DNA of 64,000 nucleotides. Source: Eumeta japonica. Taxonomy: Eukaryota > Arthropoda > Insecta > Lepidoptera > Psychidae. Shown piece after piece: positions 35,880 to 47,644 of the stretch. The position numbers and the translations under genes are program-made. Within the stretch, counting starts at the first letter, position 1. Each line of letters starts with the position of its first letter. A model generated the notes under the pieces. That model saw nothing but the letters and a program-made list of their open reading frames with translations, was not told the origin of the DNA and searched no databases. The stretch is taken from NCBI GenBank assembly GCA_005406025.1, contig BGZK01001033.1, positions 124,001-188,000 of the forward strand. The letters run 5' to 3'.

Positions 35880-36010
35880 TTCTAACTTCCGATTTATATG
35901 ATACGAAGCCTAAATTTTGCTCCAGATCAAGCTCTGTCTACGCATGAAAACAGCAATAAAATCCGTTTAGTAAATTCAGACCGACAGACATACAGACAAA
36001 AAATTTAAAG
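35880..36010 (+). repeat. Probable RTE-like repeat tail
   Basis: GATCAAGCTCTGTCTACGCA, AATAAAATCCGTTTAGTAAA and the terminal GACCGACAGACATACAGACA follow the usual order of RTE-like 3' ends (a CCGTTYAG block, then a CAGACAGACA run). It lies just beyond mariner copy 3. Confidence 0.5.
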
Positions 36011-36169
36011 ACACTAAATCGTTGATTATTTGACAAAATACACATTTTTTTTTTTTATTATAAAATCCGTCAAAAGACAACCCACCGCTAGAGTTTTCGT
36101 GTTTCGTGTTTGCTTACTCCACTACGTTTTCAGATTAAGCTGATTTGAAAAATTCAGATGAACTTACCA

Positions 36170-36480
36170 CCTCTGAACGTTGCACTGCGCGTTTAGCGCT
36201 CGCAGAGTTTCGCTAGGATGTTTAAATTTTCGCCATCTTGATGATCTCGTTAGCGGTAAGATGACACCGAATGACCGTAATTACCGCTCTCCGGACGGGT
36301 AATCGCTGTTGCGCCCATTGTTTTTGGGAATTTACAACCGGCCCAAAGTGTTTCGTTTTAGGCTAATTTATTGAATGTTTTTTATTATTATTATCGCTTC
36401 GGGGCGTAAGGTGTCTCCGCTGCGGCCCGACAGGGCCGGCGAACGATTTTATCGGCTCGGATCGTGGACGACGGAATCTG
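36170..36480. other. GC-richer island, candidate cis-regulatory element
   Basis: Complex sequence with TTTAGCGCTCGC, CGTTAGCGGTAAGATGACAC, CGTAATTACCGCTCTCCGG (TAATTA core) and CGTGGACGACGG. The 60-codon frame over the right half has no domain. A perfect hairpin abuts the right edge. Confidence 0.35.
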
Positions 36481-36484
36481 TGAC

Positions 36485-36516
36485 TTTCTGTGCAAATAAT
36501 TTTATTTGCACAGAAA
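36485..36516. repeat. Perfect 15 bp inverted repeat
   Basis: The arms 36485-36499 and 36502-36516 are exact reverse complements with a two-base TT spacer. Confidence 0.9.
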
Positions 36517-36559
36517 ACACTGGAAAATCAAGAGTTAAGTTAGTTTCGATAGGTTAAAC

Positions 36560-37195
36560 TGACAATAAAAGAACACTTTTTTCGTAACTACTATGAAGGG
36601 TGAAATTAAACGAAATAAAATCGGAAGACTAAGTAGTCATTTATTTATTGATTAGGAACACCAACAATAGGTACATCGAATATACATACTTTTATGTTTC
36701 TTACAATTAAATACTAAGTATATTAAATGTCTCATTAATAGCAGGTGTTCACAGCTTTTAAAAAGACACATACATATCACATAACAAGTGTAACATTAAA
36801 GAAACGCTAATGAAATTGATGACAATATACTAAGATCACTATTTTCGCATTGTGTTTAGTATAAACTTTTTAAATGAATTGTCACACATAAAACACACAA
36901 ATAAAACTGATCAGTCTCGATATATCGGTATGCGTCGTTCAACACCACGGAAATGTATAAAGAAGAAGTAAAAAATGATACATACAAAACCATATATCAT
37001 GATATATTTCAATTTATTTTTTGTTGTAGCGGAAAAGGGACTAGTAGCAAACATTTTAAAACTACCAACAGTACACGTAACAAACGACACCAAAAACTGT
37101 AGTTCGAACCCTCGTTCAGTGCGTACGCGCCTACAAAACGCTTGTACCGTGGACGTAATCCTCATTACCTGTATCTAATTATTTGGATCTGCATA
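36560..37195. other. AT-rich non-coding DNA
   Basis: Two short frames on opposite strands (84 codons minus, 67 codons plus) overlap here. Neither shows a domain, so no gene is called. Confidence 0.4.
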
Positions 37196-37199
37196 TAAA

Positions 37200-37440
37200 A
37201 CGGGTACGAAACGGTCTCTCTCCGACGTAATATGTGTAACAGAAAGGGCCGAGCCATAAACCGGCCTTCCGCCGGCGTTCGGGTGTACACAATTTGTGCC
37301 GCTCGCCGGACATATTTAAGCGATTTTATTTATTTCGAGATACAAAAGGTCTTATCAGCGGATGTACGACTATTTTTCCCGGTTTACACTGTGAGACGAC
37401 CCGCCGCTGTGTTTTCGTTTTGTTTTTATATGATATTTTG
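37200..37440. other. GC-richer island, candidate cis-regulatory element
   Basis: Contains GAGCCATAAACCGGCC (37251 onward), very similar to the GGCCATAAACG site at 693, plus CCTTCCGCCGGCGTTCGGG and a GACGACCCGCCGCTGTG segment. An 85-codon frame shows no domain. Confidence 0.35.
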
Positions 37441-37818
37441 GGTTTTTATTAGAGTTGTGCGGTTGAAAGTTAAAAAAATGTCACTCTGATTATTACGGAG
37501 TTTGATCAAAGCTTGTTCCGAATGAGGATATTTGGCCTCGTACGCTGAGGATCCAAATTCTGGTTCGTTCGCTTTTGATGATGGGAGAAAGTATGTTATC
37601 TGGTTTATTAACAGCAATTATAATTTAATATTTTTTAAATTATTATTTTTGCAAATTTCATTAATATTTTGAAATGGAATGATAGTAATACGTGTACACC
37701 ACGGTCTGATGTAAACAGAGGCGGACTGATAGACACGTTCGCTACGAGGATAATTTTTTGAGCACGAATTTTCAAACTTATAAACTGAACTCCTGCGTAA
37801 TTTTAGTCTTTGATGTGC

Positions 37819-37855
37819 AGCAGAGCTGTGTGTGTATTACTCGCACAGCTCTGCT
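37819..37855. repeat. 12 bp perfect inverted repeat
   Basis: The arms AGCAGAGCTGTG (37819-37830) and CACAGCTCTGCT (37844-37855) flank a 13-base loop. G-T pairs could extend the stem in RNA. Confidence 0.85.
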
Positions 37856-37927
37856 ATTAACGCATGATTTAATATACGCAAAGACGCCATTCTATTTATA
37901 TATTTGGAACGAAGTTCCTTAACGCGT

Positions 37928-37978
37928 GTCCTTCCTTCCTGTGTTCCTTCCTTCTTGTGTGTTCCTTCCTTTCTTCAG
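37928..37978. repeat. (TTCC)n minisatellite
   Basis: Repeated CTTCCTTCCT and TGTGTTCCTTCCTTC units. Confidence 0.9.
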
Positions 37979-37999
37979 GAGTTGACTGATAGAAATCGC

Positions 38000-38985
38000 A
38001 ACATAACAAAAAAGCGTTATGCCCTCTCTATACGACTTTTTCTCTCTTGCTCTTGAAATTTATTATTTAGTGTTTTTTTCACATCTCAAGTTCACTATTC
38101 TGCGTCTAATTTCAAATAAATTAATTTTATTCCTGAAATTTTAAACGAAGTCTTTGAATTTATTCTTTACTTGACATTATTTATGTTGAAAAAATACATC
38201 ATTCCTGATTTAATCTAATCGGCTTTTTGAAATCGGATAAGAACGAGCCCGGTAGTGAATGTGGTCGATATTGAAACTCCTGATAGAAGACACGAGCACT
38301 CTAAGTGTATGTTTCTCACTCGGAGAAAGAGTCGATCTTCTGTGCGAAATTCGCTGAAATTATTGTTTAATAACACTCTGTCCCTTAAACGAATGGAGCT
38401 CTGGCGGAATGCTCAAAATGGAAAATCACAACGGAAGATCAACACGAAAAACTAGTAGTATTATTATATATTTAATATAATGTGAGTAGTGGAATTATTT
38501 TCCTTTTTCTTTGTGTTCGGGTGGAGTAACTGAGTGTAACTCCTATCACGCAAACCGATCACATGTCGACGTACAGACTCACCAAGTGTGACTGTGTTCA
38601 GCATTTACTAATACCTGTTTCTTTATATTTTCTAATGCTATTAAATTACCTAATAAATTCGAAATTGAAAGGAAGCAATATAAATTATGATCATGTAAAG
38701 CTGACTTTTAAATTCATCAATTACACCGGAATAGGACATGTTTCGATTTTCACTCAGTAACGGTGAAGCATTCGTTTAAGAAAAAAAATTGAGGATCAAC
38801 AAAGATTGTCTGTTTGAAAATTGTTCTCATTTCTATGTCGAGTGCTAGGCAAGAAACAATCAGGAAAATTGTAAAAAAAGAAGAAATCATTTCAACATTC
38901 GGGTCTATCAACAAATTTTCGGGAAGGAAAATATTTAAAAAGAAAACTGAGTAGATAAACAGAAACTAGTTAGGTTTAAATAATA
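38000..38985. other. AT-rich non-coding DNA
   Basis: Two short plus-strand frames (66 and 65 codons) without domains. No repeat recognised. Confidence 0.4.
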
Positions 38986-38989
38986 GTCG

Positions 38990-39130
38990 TTATGTCGTGT
39001 CGCAGTATGAACGCGCGCCGCCGGCCGCGACGGCCGCCCAATAAACAAGGCTTCTCATAGTTGGGCGGCGTTATCGGACTTTGATGGGTGCCGCCGTTCA
39101 AAATAACGGACACAAAAGGGGTAACGTTTA
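38990..39130. other. GC-rich island, candidate cis-regulatory element
   Basis: CGCGCCGCCGGCCGCGACGG is followed by CGCCCAATAAACAAGG (a CAATAAA Abd-B/Caudal-like site) and TGGGTGCCGCCGTTC. No coding signal. Confidence 0.35.
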
Positions 39131-39454
39131 AAAATCGTTACATGTAACTGTAAAAATTGTACTTTACTGAATAAGGTATTAAAAAATAAAAATGTGTAAG
39201 TGCATCCAAAACTGAACTAATTCAATGACACTGGTATTCATATATAATGTACAAATACAATTATATGTATTAATTTAATTCAATTATAGCTTTTGTGAGA
39301 ATTTTTGTTTAAATTTTGTCTTGTAAAAAATATTTTGTCATTTTAATTTTTTTTTGTTCAGTGCTTATGATAACAAGACAAAGAGTACACGAATTTCTGA
39401 ATGTCTTGTAGTAGATTCAATAAACCGCTTTGTGTCAGTGTTTTTTTTTGTAGC

Positions 39455-39710
39455 ATATTCAAAGGCCAAAAGAGTTCATCACCGCCCATGGATACTCGCG
39501 ACCCAAAGAAGTTACCAGTGCATTGCCGGCCTCTTGTTTAGGAATAGGATATCTGAAAGAGGGAGAATTGAAGAGATGGAGTTGGGTGATGGAGAAATGA
39601 GTGGGCCCCCGCAATTCTCAATCACTGGACGAACTACATCGCGAAAGCTGTTACTTTATGTCTGTATTCTGTGAGTACGTTGAATCTCACTGGCATAGTA
39701 GGCCCATTTT
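39455..39710 (+). repeat. Dispersed short repeat, CCCATGGACACTCGC family, longest copy
   Basis: Reads CACCGCCCATGGATACTCGC, AAAGAAGTTACCAGTGCATT, GCCGGCCTCTTGTTTAGG, GAATAGGATATCTGA, then a purine-rich part, GGGCCCCCGCAATTCTCAAT and TTATGTCTGTATTCTGTGAG. It aligns over more than 150 bp with the minus-strand copy at 2.9 kb. The 106-codon frame here is a by-product of the repeat. Confidence 0.8.
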
Positions 39711-40029
39711 CGTAATTTAGTCAAGTTGACCAGAGCATGGTCATAACATTCAAGTTTAACGTTAAATACCTTTTTATGTTTTTGTACTTATCCTTTTACA
39801 AGTTCGCATATAAGATCTCACTTCATAAAATTGATTTATTTAAATTTTTTTTTCATATTATACATTGGAATTCCATTGAATTATTACTATACTTTCTAAC
39901 ATAGAATTTGATTTCCAGTAAGAGAACTACAACCAAAATTTGATATAGAATAAAAATTGATAACCACGATGAACACGAAAAACCGTAAAACAAATTTTAA
40001 AGTTTGTTCCAAGTAATGTAAAACACAAG

Positions 40030-40135
40030 GGTATTATTGCGCTTCACCGTATACAAGCACGAGCGACGAGGGGAAATCGTGCACCTGCAACGTGCAGCAA
40101 GAACGGTGAGGGCCACATGCGACGGAATTTTAATC
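40030..40135. other. Small GC-richer patch
   Basis: Complex sequence (ACAAGCACGAGCGACGAGGG, CGTGCACCTGCAACGTGCAG, with a CACCTG E-box) in AT-rich DNA. The minus-strand 95-codon frame has no domain. Confidence 0.25.
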
Positions 40136-40459
40136 TTGACAAAATCATAAAAGCAACTGTAATTTACAGGAATGTGGAGAAAATTGTCAGAATTTCGACA
40201 ACTTAATTTCTTATCAGTAAATGAAAATCCTATAATATGAAAATTGACATCGCTCAGCAGGAGTCGTACGATGATTTTATGCACATGAAATTATTCCCAA
40301 AAAATATTTACTATATGAGATATCAAAAACACCACGTAATTCTATAAAATTCGAGTTTACATGTGTAATTAAAATCGGCATGCATTTTTTAAAATTTCAG
40401 TTGATTAGTTTTTAGCTCATTTAATTATTTTAATTTATGTTGTATCACAGACAAACTGC

Positions 40460-40870
40460 ATCGCTAACCGAAACCGAACGCATTTAAAGGCGAAATGCGA
40501 AAGCGATAAAAGTGCAACGCCGCGCCGGCGGCGGGCGCGCGCGGTTTACGAGCACGGAACCCCAGTTCCGCAGTTTTAATGTAATCATAAAGTGTCTTAG
40601 AACGAAACACGCGGACGGCCGCTTTTATGGTGGAAGTCGGCTTTCGATTCCAAAAGCCATAACATAAACATGGGCGGACACTATTAAAAGTTGGACTCGT
40701 TCTGTGAGCCAAAATATTATTCGGGCTACCTTCTCTATCTCGGGGCGCGGCGCGTCAGCCGCCCGCGGTAGGGTTGCCGGCCGTCGCTCGTTAGCTTGAA
40801 TATTAGATGGCGATATGTATTAAATGACGATTTTTTTCCCCGAAGCGAGTCCATTTTACGACGTGTCTTT
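40460..40870. other. GC-richer island pair, candidate cis-regulatory
   Basis: A first GC-rich patch (GCCGCGCCGGCGGCGGGCGC, ~40520) and a second (GGCGCGGCGCGTCAGCCGCC, ~40743) bracket complex sequence with GCTTTTATGGTGGAAG and TCCAAAAGCCATAACATAAA. TTTATGG/CCATAAA-like sites recur. The minus-strand 82-codon frame has no domain. Confidence 0.35.
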
Positions 40871-40879
40871 TTACGACAT

Positions 40880-42150
40880 CCTTCCTTCATGTTTGTTATG
40901 TAGTTATTGTAATCTTCTGTATTTTTTTGACTTAATAAGTAACTACATTGTAGTTTAGAGGAAAATTTTCAAGAAGTGACAGTTAAAGTAGGATTATCTT
41001 AGTTTCATTAAAAAAATTACATAACGACTTTGTGGTATTGATGCGGATTGACCGTTTGTCGTCCCTCAATGTTTGATTTTTTTTCTTCAAATTGTCTTTT
41101 GTAGCTGTGTGTCTAAATAAATACATACAAGGTCGAATGCAGGCACTAGCATGTGTATACTTGATCTTAAGAAATATTTACAAGTATAACATAATGTGAA
41201 AGGAATTCAACAATGGTATGTGGCTATTGTGATATTACTGTTGCTTACAAAAATGTAACAAATATATTATATAAAATAAAAAAATATAACAAATAAAAGA
41301 AAAATATTTAATTTTGTGTCAAAAAATTTTAGAGTCCCTGTAGAACCCAAAAATCCAAACCATTTAAATCTTAATGTCAACGTGTTAATATTAGTATTTT
41401 GTATATCCGAATTTGTATAGTAATGAAGAAAAGTATTATTATATTTAATTCGATACTAAGAATATTTAAAGTGTTTTCCTTGAGAAATACGATAAAATGT
41501 ATTTTAAAGTGTATTTTCTTTCTGATTTATCATTCTGACATTTTGATAAAATTATTAACAGTTTTGATAAAATTTACTTCTAACTGAAATAACTTTTCAT
41601 ACTATGTATAAAGTGAATCACTTTTTGTCTAAATTAAAATATTCATTTGTTTATTTTATGTTCATCTTTCATCATCATTATATTGACATGCCATCTATGA
41701 TGTCACGCGATGTCATAGATTCAATACCTCTTCTGTAACCTTTTTTTAAATTTTTTTCCAAAGTTTAAATTCACCTTAAAAGCTAGTTCTTATTGAAGGT
41801 AAATTCGCCTAAGAAAGTCGTATAAGAAAGTCTAAATCACTTTGATGCAACTTTTAATTCTTGCGATTTTTCTTGAAATAAAATTTCGATGTTTTTCTAA
41901 TATATCTGTCGTATTCCCTAAAATATATTTAACTATTCACAATTATGTTCGCATTAGCATTAAACAATTTTTTTTTAGTTTCAAGTATATTCGCCCACGA
42001 ATCACTTCATAATACTTGTTAATTTCAGCTTTATGTTACAACGTATAAATAGTGTCGGGTTTACCTAAATATGAACCTCTTGAAATAACTTTCAATTTTA
42101 GTTACCTGAAAAAATTACTTTACATAATGTATTATAAAAATTTATATAAA
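40880..42150. other. AT-rich non-coding DNA
   Basis: No gene recognised. An 8 bp inverted repeat ATCTATGA/TCATAGAT lies near 41693-41720. Confidence 0.5.
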
Positions 42151-42155
42151 TACCG

Positions 42156-42580
42156 GTGTTCTTCTTCCAGAACGAAGTACTACCCTTTCCTCGTCAGCGG
42201 GCCGGACGCGGGGCAGCCCTGGCCGCCGCCGGCCGGGCCGATAGGCGGCGGGCGGCGGGCGGGCGGCTGTCTCATAAACATGCCCCTGTATCAGTGCGTA
42301 ATCTGGCGGATTTGTCGATCAGCCCCGCTATCCCGCGCTATCCACTGCCGAGATTTGTACCCGGCTTTGTGTCCGACGCCGGGCGCCCGTACGTTACGCT
42401 TCTCCCTTTACCACTGTTTATGGACACGCGGATTGAACTGCCGATGGCCACCTTTTTTTCACCTTTCCAACTTTTAATAGAGTTCCGCATGAAGCTTTCC
42501 TCCGCAGTCGAGGGCTTAATGAGCGAACGGCGCGCCTGCGTGACGGAGCGCGCTCGCAGTTCTAAGACATGTGGAAGATT
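42156..42580 (+). other. Largest GC-rich island, possible exon or enhancer
   Basis: A pyrimidine run ending TTCTTCTTCCAG (to 42170) could be a 3' splice site. It is followed by ~400 bp of GC-rich, high-complexity DNA. Two long plus-strand frames (161 and 141 codons) overlap in different phases, one rich in Arg/Ala and the other in Pro/Gly. Neither has a recognisable domain, and the double openness points to base composition. Within the island are a GGCGGGCGGC minisatellite (42244-42267) and two posterior Hox/Caudal-like sites, CTCATAAACATG (42271) and GTTTATGGAC (42416). It is either an untranslated or fast-evolving exon, or a regulatory element. Confidence 0.35.
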
Positions 42581-42589
42581 TCGGTATTG

Positions 42590-43980
42590 GAGAATAATAT
42601 TTTTTTCACTATTAATTTCAAGAATGTTAATTTATCTGTAAATACGGATAAAATATTTGAATGATCGACAAGGAGCGCGTTAAGATTAAAATATAGAAAA
42701 TGTTTAATGGAATCAATCATTGTCAAGCTGAAACGTGAAGGGATAAAAACAAGAGATGCGGTAGGTAATTTGCTTGGTATATTAATTTCTATTGTACATC
42801 TATCACTAACGATTAACGATTAATACCTAATTATGTATTAAGTATCGATGTATACTTAATTACGTAACTCTATCAAATCGTTATCAGTTAACTTGCGCGT
42901 GTGAAAGTAGTTCGAGATAATGTTTACATCGAGTATTCACATTACATCACATTTCATATAATTAGTTATAAATCTGAGTTGTATAATAATAATTTATTAA
43001 TAACTTTTCATAACGATAGCATCACCAAATGCAAACATAAAAATGCGTTCGGCAGATGCATTTGCATTGAAGTGAAATTCAACATTGCTTTATATATTCC
43101 GGTCAGAAAAATGGGAGATTTTTCCATAAATTAGAACAGGTTATTATTTTCAGTTCACTTTTCGAAAATCATCTTTTCATCAGGTGTAGACATTTTGAGG
43201 TCCTAGGAAGGTTTTCTGACCATTTTCAAAAAATCTCCGTGTGTGTACCTATATGTGAGGATGTGTGTATATTCTTACATATACGTACCTTGAATCCTTT
43301 TTAAACGTATTTACCATTTGGAATCATACTTACTGCATTTTATAAGTTTTGATTGAACTTTGGTTTCCTGAAAATTTGACGTCAGTCGCTTGATTAGATT
43401 TTGAGAAATTCCAGTTTGTTTATTTTGTAATAATTCTAAACTGTTCTACCAATTTATTGTAAATATAATCAATATTCTATTCCTAAGAAAACAGAGTTGA
43501 ATTATGTAAACGGCATTGAAACCAGTTCATTCAACGGGAGATAACTTTATTGAAAAATTTTCAAGAAAGGATTTCTTGGTAATAATGATTATGTTTAAAA
43601 TTTTTTTTTTTTTAATAAAGTCTAATACTGTAATTTTTAAAGAGCTGCGCAAAAGGTCGTAAGTCTCGTTGAAATCGATTAAATTCATAAAAGAATTCGT
43701 TTTCAATAAGTTTTCAAACATAAATTTTGTTAATGTAATTTTTATTTTTCTTGAACAGTCATTTGTTTAAGTCTAAAACTTGAACTCAAAAAACTATATC
43801 GAACGCCGTGAACTCTGTTGAAATCGGTTACTTCGCTTGAAAAATATCTTCAAGAGAGTATTTAAAAAATAACAGACAGGTCGCTTTTTATTGATTTTTT
43901 TATGTGCCCAAAAATATACGTAATTACGTTTTCGTTCTTTTCTAACTCGAAAATATTATTGCTGAAAACTATGCTGGAAA
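42590..43980. other. AT-rich non-coding DNA
   Basis: No gene recognised. A 9 bp inverted repeat ATTAAGTAT/ATACTTAAT lies at 42837-42860. Confidence 0.5.
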
Positions 43981-43989
43981 TCTGTAGTG

Positions 43990-44135
43990 TTCGTATCGCA
44001 GTGTACACATTAAACTCGAAATCCTGCGCAGCACAAAACGCAGGGCGTGAGGTGCGAGCGCCGCCGTCAATTGTGTTGGCTAATTTACAACGTGTGTGGA
44101 GGCGTTTACGGGGCGATGTTACAGCTTTGGAGGTT
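43990..44135. other. GC-richer island, candidate cis-regulatory element
   Basis: Contains TCCTGCGCAGCACAAAACGC, GAGCGCCGCCGTCAATTG and GGCGTTTACGGGGCGATG. No supported coding frame. Confidence 0.3.
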
Positions 44136-44776
44136 ATGTATTGACCACTAGAAGGATGTTTATCGATACTTGACTAAGTATAAAGTGTAATGGATAAAGT
44201 GTCCGATTCGTCTTTAGAACAGTAGATACGTTTAAAAGTTATTCGAAAAAAAATTAAGAACTCTTTATAATTTGTTTTTCACATTTTCTTTAGACGAAAT
44301 TAATCAATTTCAATGGAAATTGTGGTATTTGACGTAGTTTTTTTGGTGACGAATTGAAAATCTTGGTGGTAGGGATACTGGTTTTACATAAAAAAAATAT
44401 TAAGAATGTGAAAGTGATCTTTGATGACTCGATTCTTCGTGTTATTTATTAACTTCAATGTGTCACTTACCGTTTTACGATTTATAAACATTGATAATAG
44501 AGAAAAAAATATCAAAGATACTTCTTTTTAAACCGAGATTTACACTTTAGATGCAAATGGGACCGATTTAAACCTCCTAAATTTCTATGTAGATTAATCC
44601 ATACAAACATTTTAAAATGCTACTTCTTAGATTTTTTGAAATTAAACCCCACTATTAAACGAAAACGACTTTATTGTTTAATCTTTAAAAACAGGCATTT
44701 GTCGATATTTCAATTTTTTGTCGGAAAAGCAAAATAAAAGTATTCATGTTATGAATATACGAATGCATAATATAAT

Positions 44777-44797
44777 TTGGCATCACAGTGATGCCAA
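44777..44797. repeat. 21 bp near-palindrome
   Basis: TTGGCATCAC and GTGATGCCAA are exact reverse complements around a single A. Confidence 0.9.
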
Positions 44798-45239
44798 TAT
44801 CCAGTTTTTTGATATTAATATATTTAAATGAAATATCATTCTGACTAAAGATAGGATGATCTTATGCAAATATTTTAAACGGCATTTGGCTAAGTTGTTA
44901 ACCTGTAATGTGGATCCTGTTACATTATCAAATAGAATAGGATCTAGTTTTAAGAGTGACTGCGGCACGATTGGATCTGGAGGCTCTGTCGGAGTGTGGA
45001 GCTCTATGGATTTAAACGAGCTCCTTCGACATAGAGAAACCCTAACTTAGCAACAGAAAATAAACATAGTTTTCTCGACAAAAGGAAGTTTTACAGATTT
45101 TTGCCCTCTAAATTTCAATACATATATTAATTGTTAAGAAATCAGAGACCAGCTCTAGTATATTATCAAATAAAGTACTAGTGGGTCAGTTTCGCTTTAA
45201 TGTAATAATTACAAATAACAATAATTTAAATAATTGTGT

Positions 45240-47335
45240 TCTCAACTTGGTGCATCAGAATATTTAAGATATGAAAAATAAGAAGCTGGAAGTTGTATTG
45301 TTCATGGACAGTGCCAAAATTGATATAATATGTATTATGGAACATCGGCTCAGGAACGACCAACTTGTCTTCGGCTTTTCTAATCACCAGGTTACAAACT
45401 CCTTCAGCAGATAGAATTCATCACATGGCGGTTCCTTAATTTTTACCCGTGATAATCTTAAATTCAAGCAAAGGCGGGTTGTGAAGATAGCCTGTGTGGA
45501 ACTCAAGTGGCTTATTGTGATGAGCGTATACAGACTCCTCATTCTTCTTATAAGTTGTTTGAATCGAGCCTTGTATAAGATAAGTGATAAAAGTAAATAC
45601 ATTGTAATATGTGAAGACTTTAATAATCTATTATTTAGATTTACTATTTATTAGCTGTCACCAAACGCAGTGGTAGAATTCTGGAGTTCTTTGGATATTA
45701 CAGTCTGTCAAACCTCTTTTAGGAACTTACGAAAATCACGTCTGTTTTTAAGACATGTCTTGATAATAGATATATATATATAAATGGCAAACCACTTCAG
45801 AAATATTATCATCAATAATTGAAAATCAGTCCACATTGGTCAACTGGCGTCTTTTAAATAATCGGTTAAAGGTGATCTAAAAAAAGTTATAAAGGGCATT
45901 CCAGTAAATGAGAAATAGTTGGTAGAATTCAAAAAATATATCATGGAGAGGATCCGGAACTACAATGCTGTGGCAATTCCAGTGAGTTGTACAACTCAAT
46001 ATTTCATGTAATAAAAGGGAAATACCACAATATCTTTCAAACGACAATTTTTAAAGGAAATTAATCATTATCATTCAGTTATTGAACAACATTGATAATA
46101 TACAAAAGTAGAAAGAAATTGTGTGACCTTTATGACGAAAGAACGTATAATAAAAGCGGGACATTTTCTGAGTACGTTAGAAACTACTTAAAAACTTTTA
46201 AACGTGTTTGTATAATGACCAATACGGATTATATTATAGTAAAATAAAGAATAACTAAACTTCAATGAAAAATGAAATATCAGTATTGCCGACATTAAGC
46301 AAATTATTTTGAAAAGTTGACCCTAAATCAACTTCTAGTATATTTTCATAACAATATTTTAATGTCCAAAAAACAGTTTGATGTCACACGAGGTCGCTCA
46401 ACAATCGATGCTGGTTGACCTTGTTCTGAAGCTTGGAAGGATTTGTGGGATGCAATAGGAGCATTTTGTGATCTTTTAGAGGCGTTTGGACTGTGTAAAT
46501 CACGAAGCCCTATTCAGGAAACTACATTGTTATGGAGTTACGGATCGTCCACTGGACCTTCTGACATCATATTTGATTAAGAAGGTTCAGGGTCGAAGAC
46601 ATATGAGAGCCTCTGGATCCGTAGTCCGCATGGTGATCTCAGAAGGATCGAGCCTCAGTCCGTATCCATTTTTAGTTCATATTAATGATCTACAGAGCCT
46701 TGTTAAAGATGTTCATGAGTTAGTACTGTTCACAGATGATACCTTTCTATTTATCAAAATTAAAAGACCTCAACTCGATTAAAAAGATGCGACCATTGTT
46801 ATCTCCAAAATTAAAAAAAAAATGTATCTATACTGTAAATAATTTACTTCTTATTAGGAATAAAATAAAATGTGTGTAATTCTTACTTCTGAATACAAAA
46901 ATGGATATAGTACTATTTTAATATAAAACGAGGAATTAGAGTTTCTTTGACACTATTGTATTCCTGGGAATTACTTTGGATAATAAACTTTAATGGTGTT
47001 CTTATATTGCTGGATTAACGAAAAGGCTCTGCTGCCTTTGCAATAAAAAAATAAGAAATTTATCCGATATTCGGGCCGCCAGATTGGTTTATTTCCGCTG
47101 TTTCCATAGCTTGATGTCATATGACCTGCTAAGGATGTTCATAGAATTTTCGTGTTGCAAATACGGGCCATTCGCGCGATTTACAAAAGATTAAGCAAAC
47201 GCGCTTATGTTTTATATGCAATACCGTGATGTACACGAGGCGCGGGGCATTACGCTACGTTCCATTAATAGCATAAGACTCCATGACTTTCAGGTAAAAT
47301 TTTAGTAGCAAAAAATCAACGATGCCAAACCGATA
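45240..47335 (+). mobile_element. Non-LTR retrotransposon (Jockey/CR1-like LINE), degenerate
   Basis: Across ~2.1 kb the plus strand carries pieces of a LINE ORF2 in order. The endonuclease region is seen as IDIICIMEHRLRND (~45320), a TRDNLKFKQRRVVKIACVEL block (~45440), MSVYR and IVICEDFNN (~45605), the apurinic endonuclease signature. The reverse transcriptase follows: an FDVTRGRSTIDAG block (~46378), then a clean 98-codon frame from 46486 with DCVNHEALFRKLHCYGVT, SGSVVRMVISEGSSLSPYPF and LVLFTDDTFLF. The catalytic box reads FTDD where YADD/FADD is usual. A 3' part (FLGITLDNKL at ~46960, IRAARLVYFRCF) also survives. Stops and frameshifts are frequent, so the element is dead. The precise clade (Jockey versus CR1/L2) is inferred from recalled motif style. 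Confidence 0.85.
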
Positions 47336-47644
47336 TCATAAAATTAGGCAATTCCAGTGATAATATAGTAATGAGGTATATTCGGAAAAAAATTTAACAT
47401 ATTTCGTTAGTTATAGCCGGGTAATATCATAAAGTATTGCTAAACTACTTTTTTAATAGTTTAAGCAATTTTGAAAAATCGTTTCGTCTATTGGATTCTA
47501 TTTGTAGATATGAATTCTCAGCATGGACGTTAGTTCTTATTTTTCTCTGACGTCAAAAGAAAATTTTTTAATCTACTTTTTATAAACTACACAAACAATT
47601 ATTTGTTTAATTATTTTTATTTCAGCATAATTGAAATATTTATA

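Noticed and set aside
37098..37125. Minus-strand GGGTTCGAACTAC resembles a polymerase III B box.
   Set aside because: No A box at the right distance upstream; no SINE body recognised.
42156..42641. 161-codon and overlapping 141-codon plus-strand frames.
   Set aside because: Both are open in GC-rich DNA in different phases, with low-complexity Arg/Ala or Pro/Gly content and no domain. Not called as CDS, though the island is kept as a feature.
44856..45050. 64-codon plus-strand frame just upstream of the LINE.
   Set aside because: It might be part of the LINE's upstream region, but no recognisable motif links it, so it was not included.
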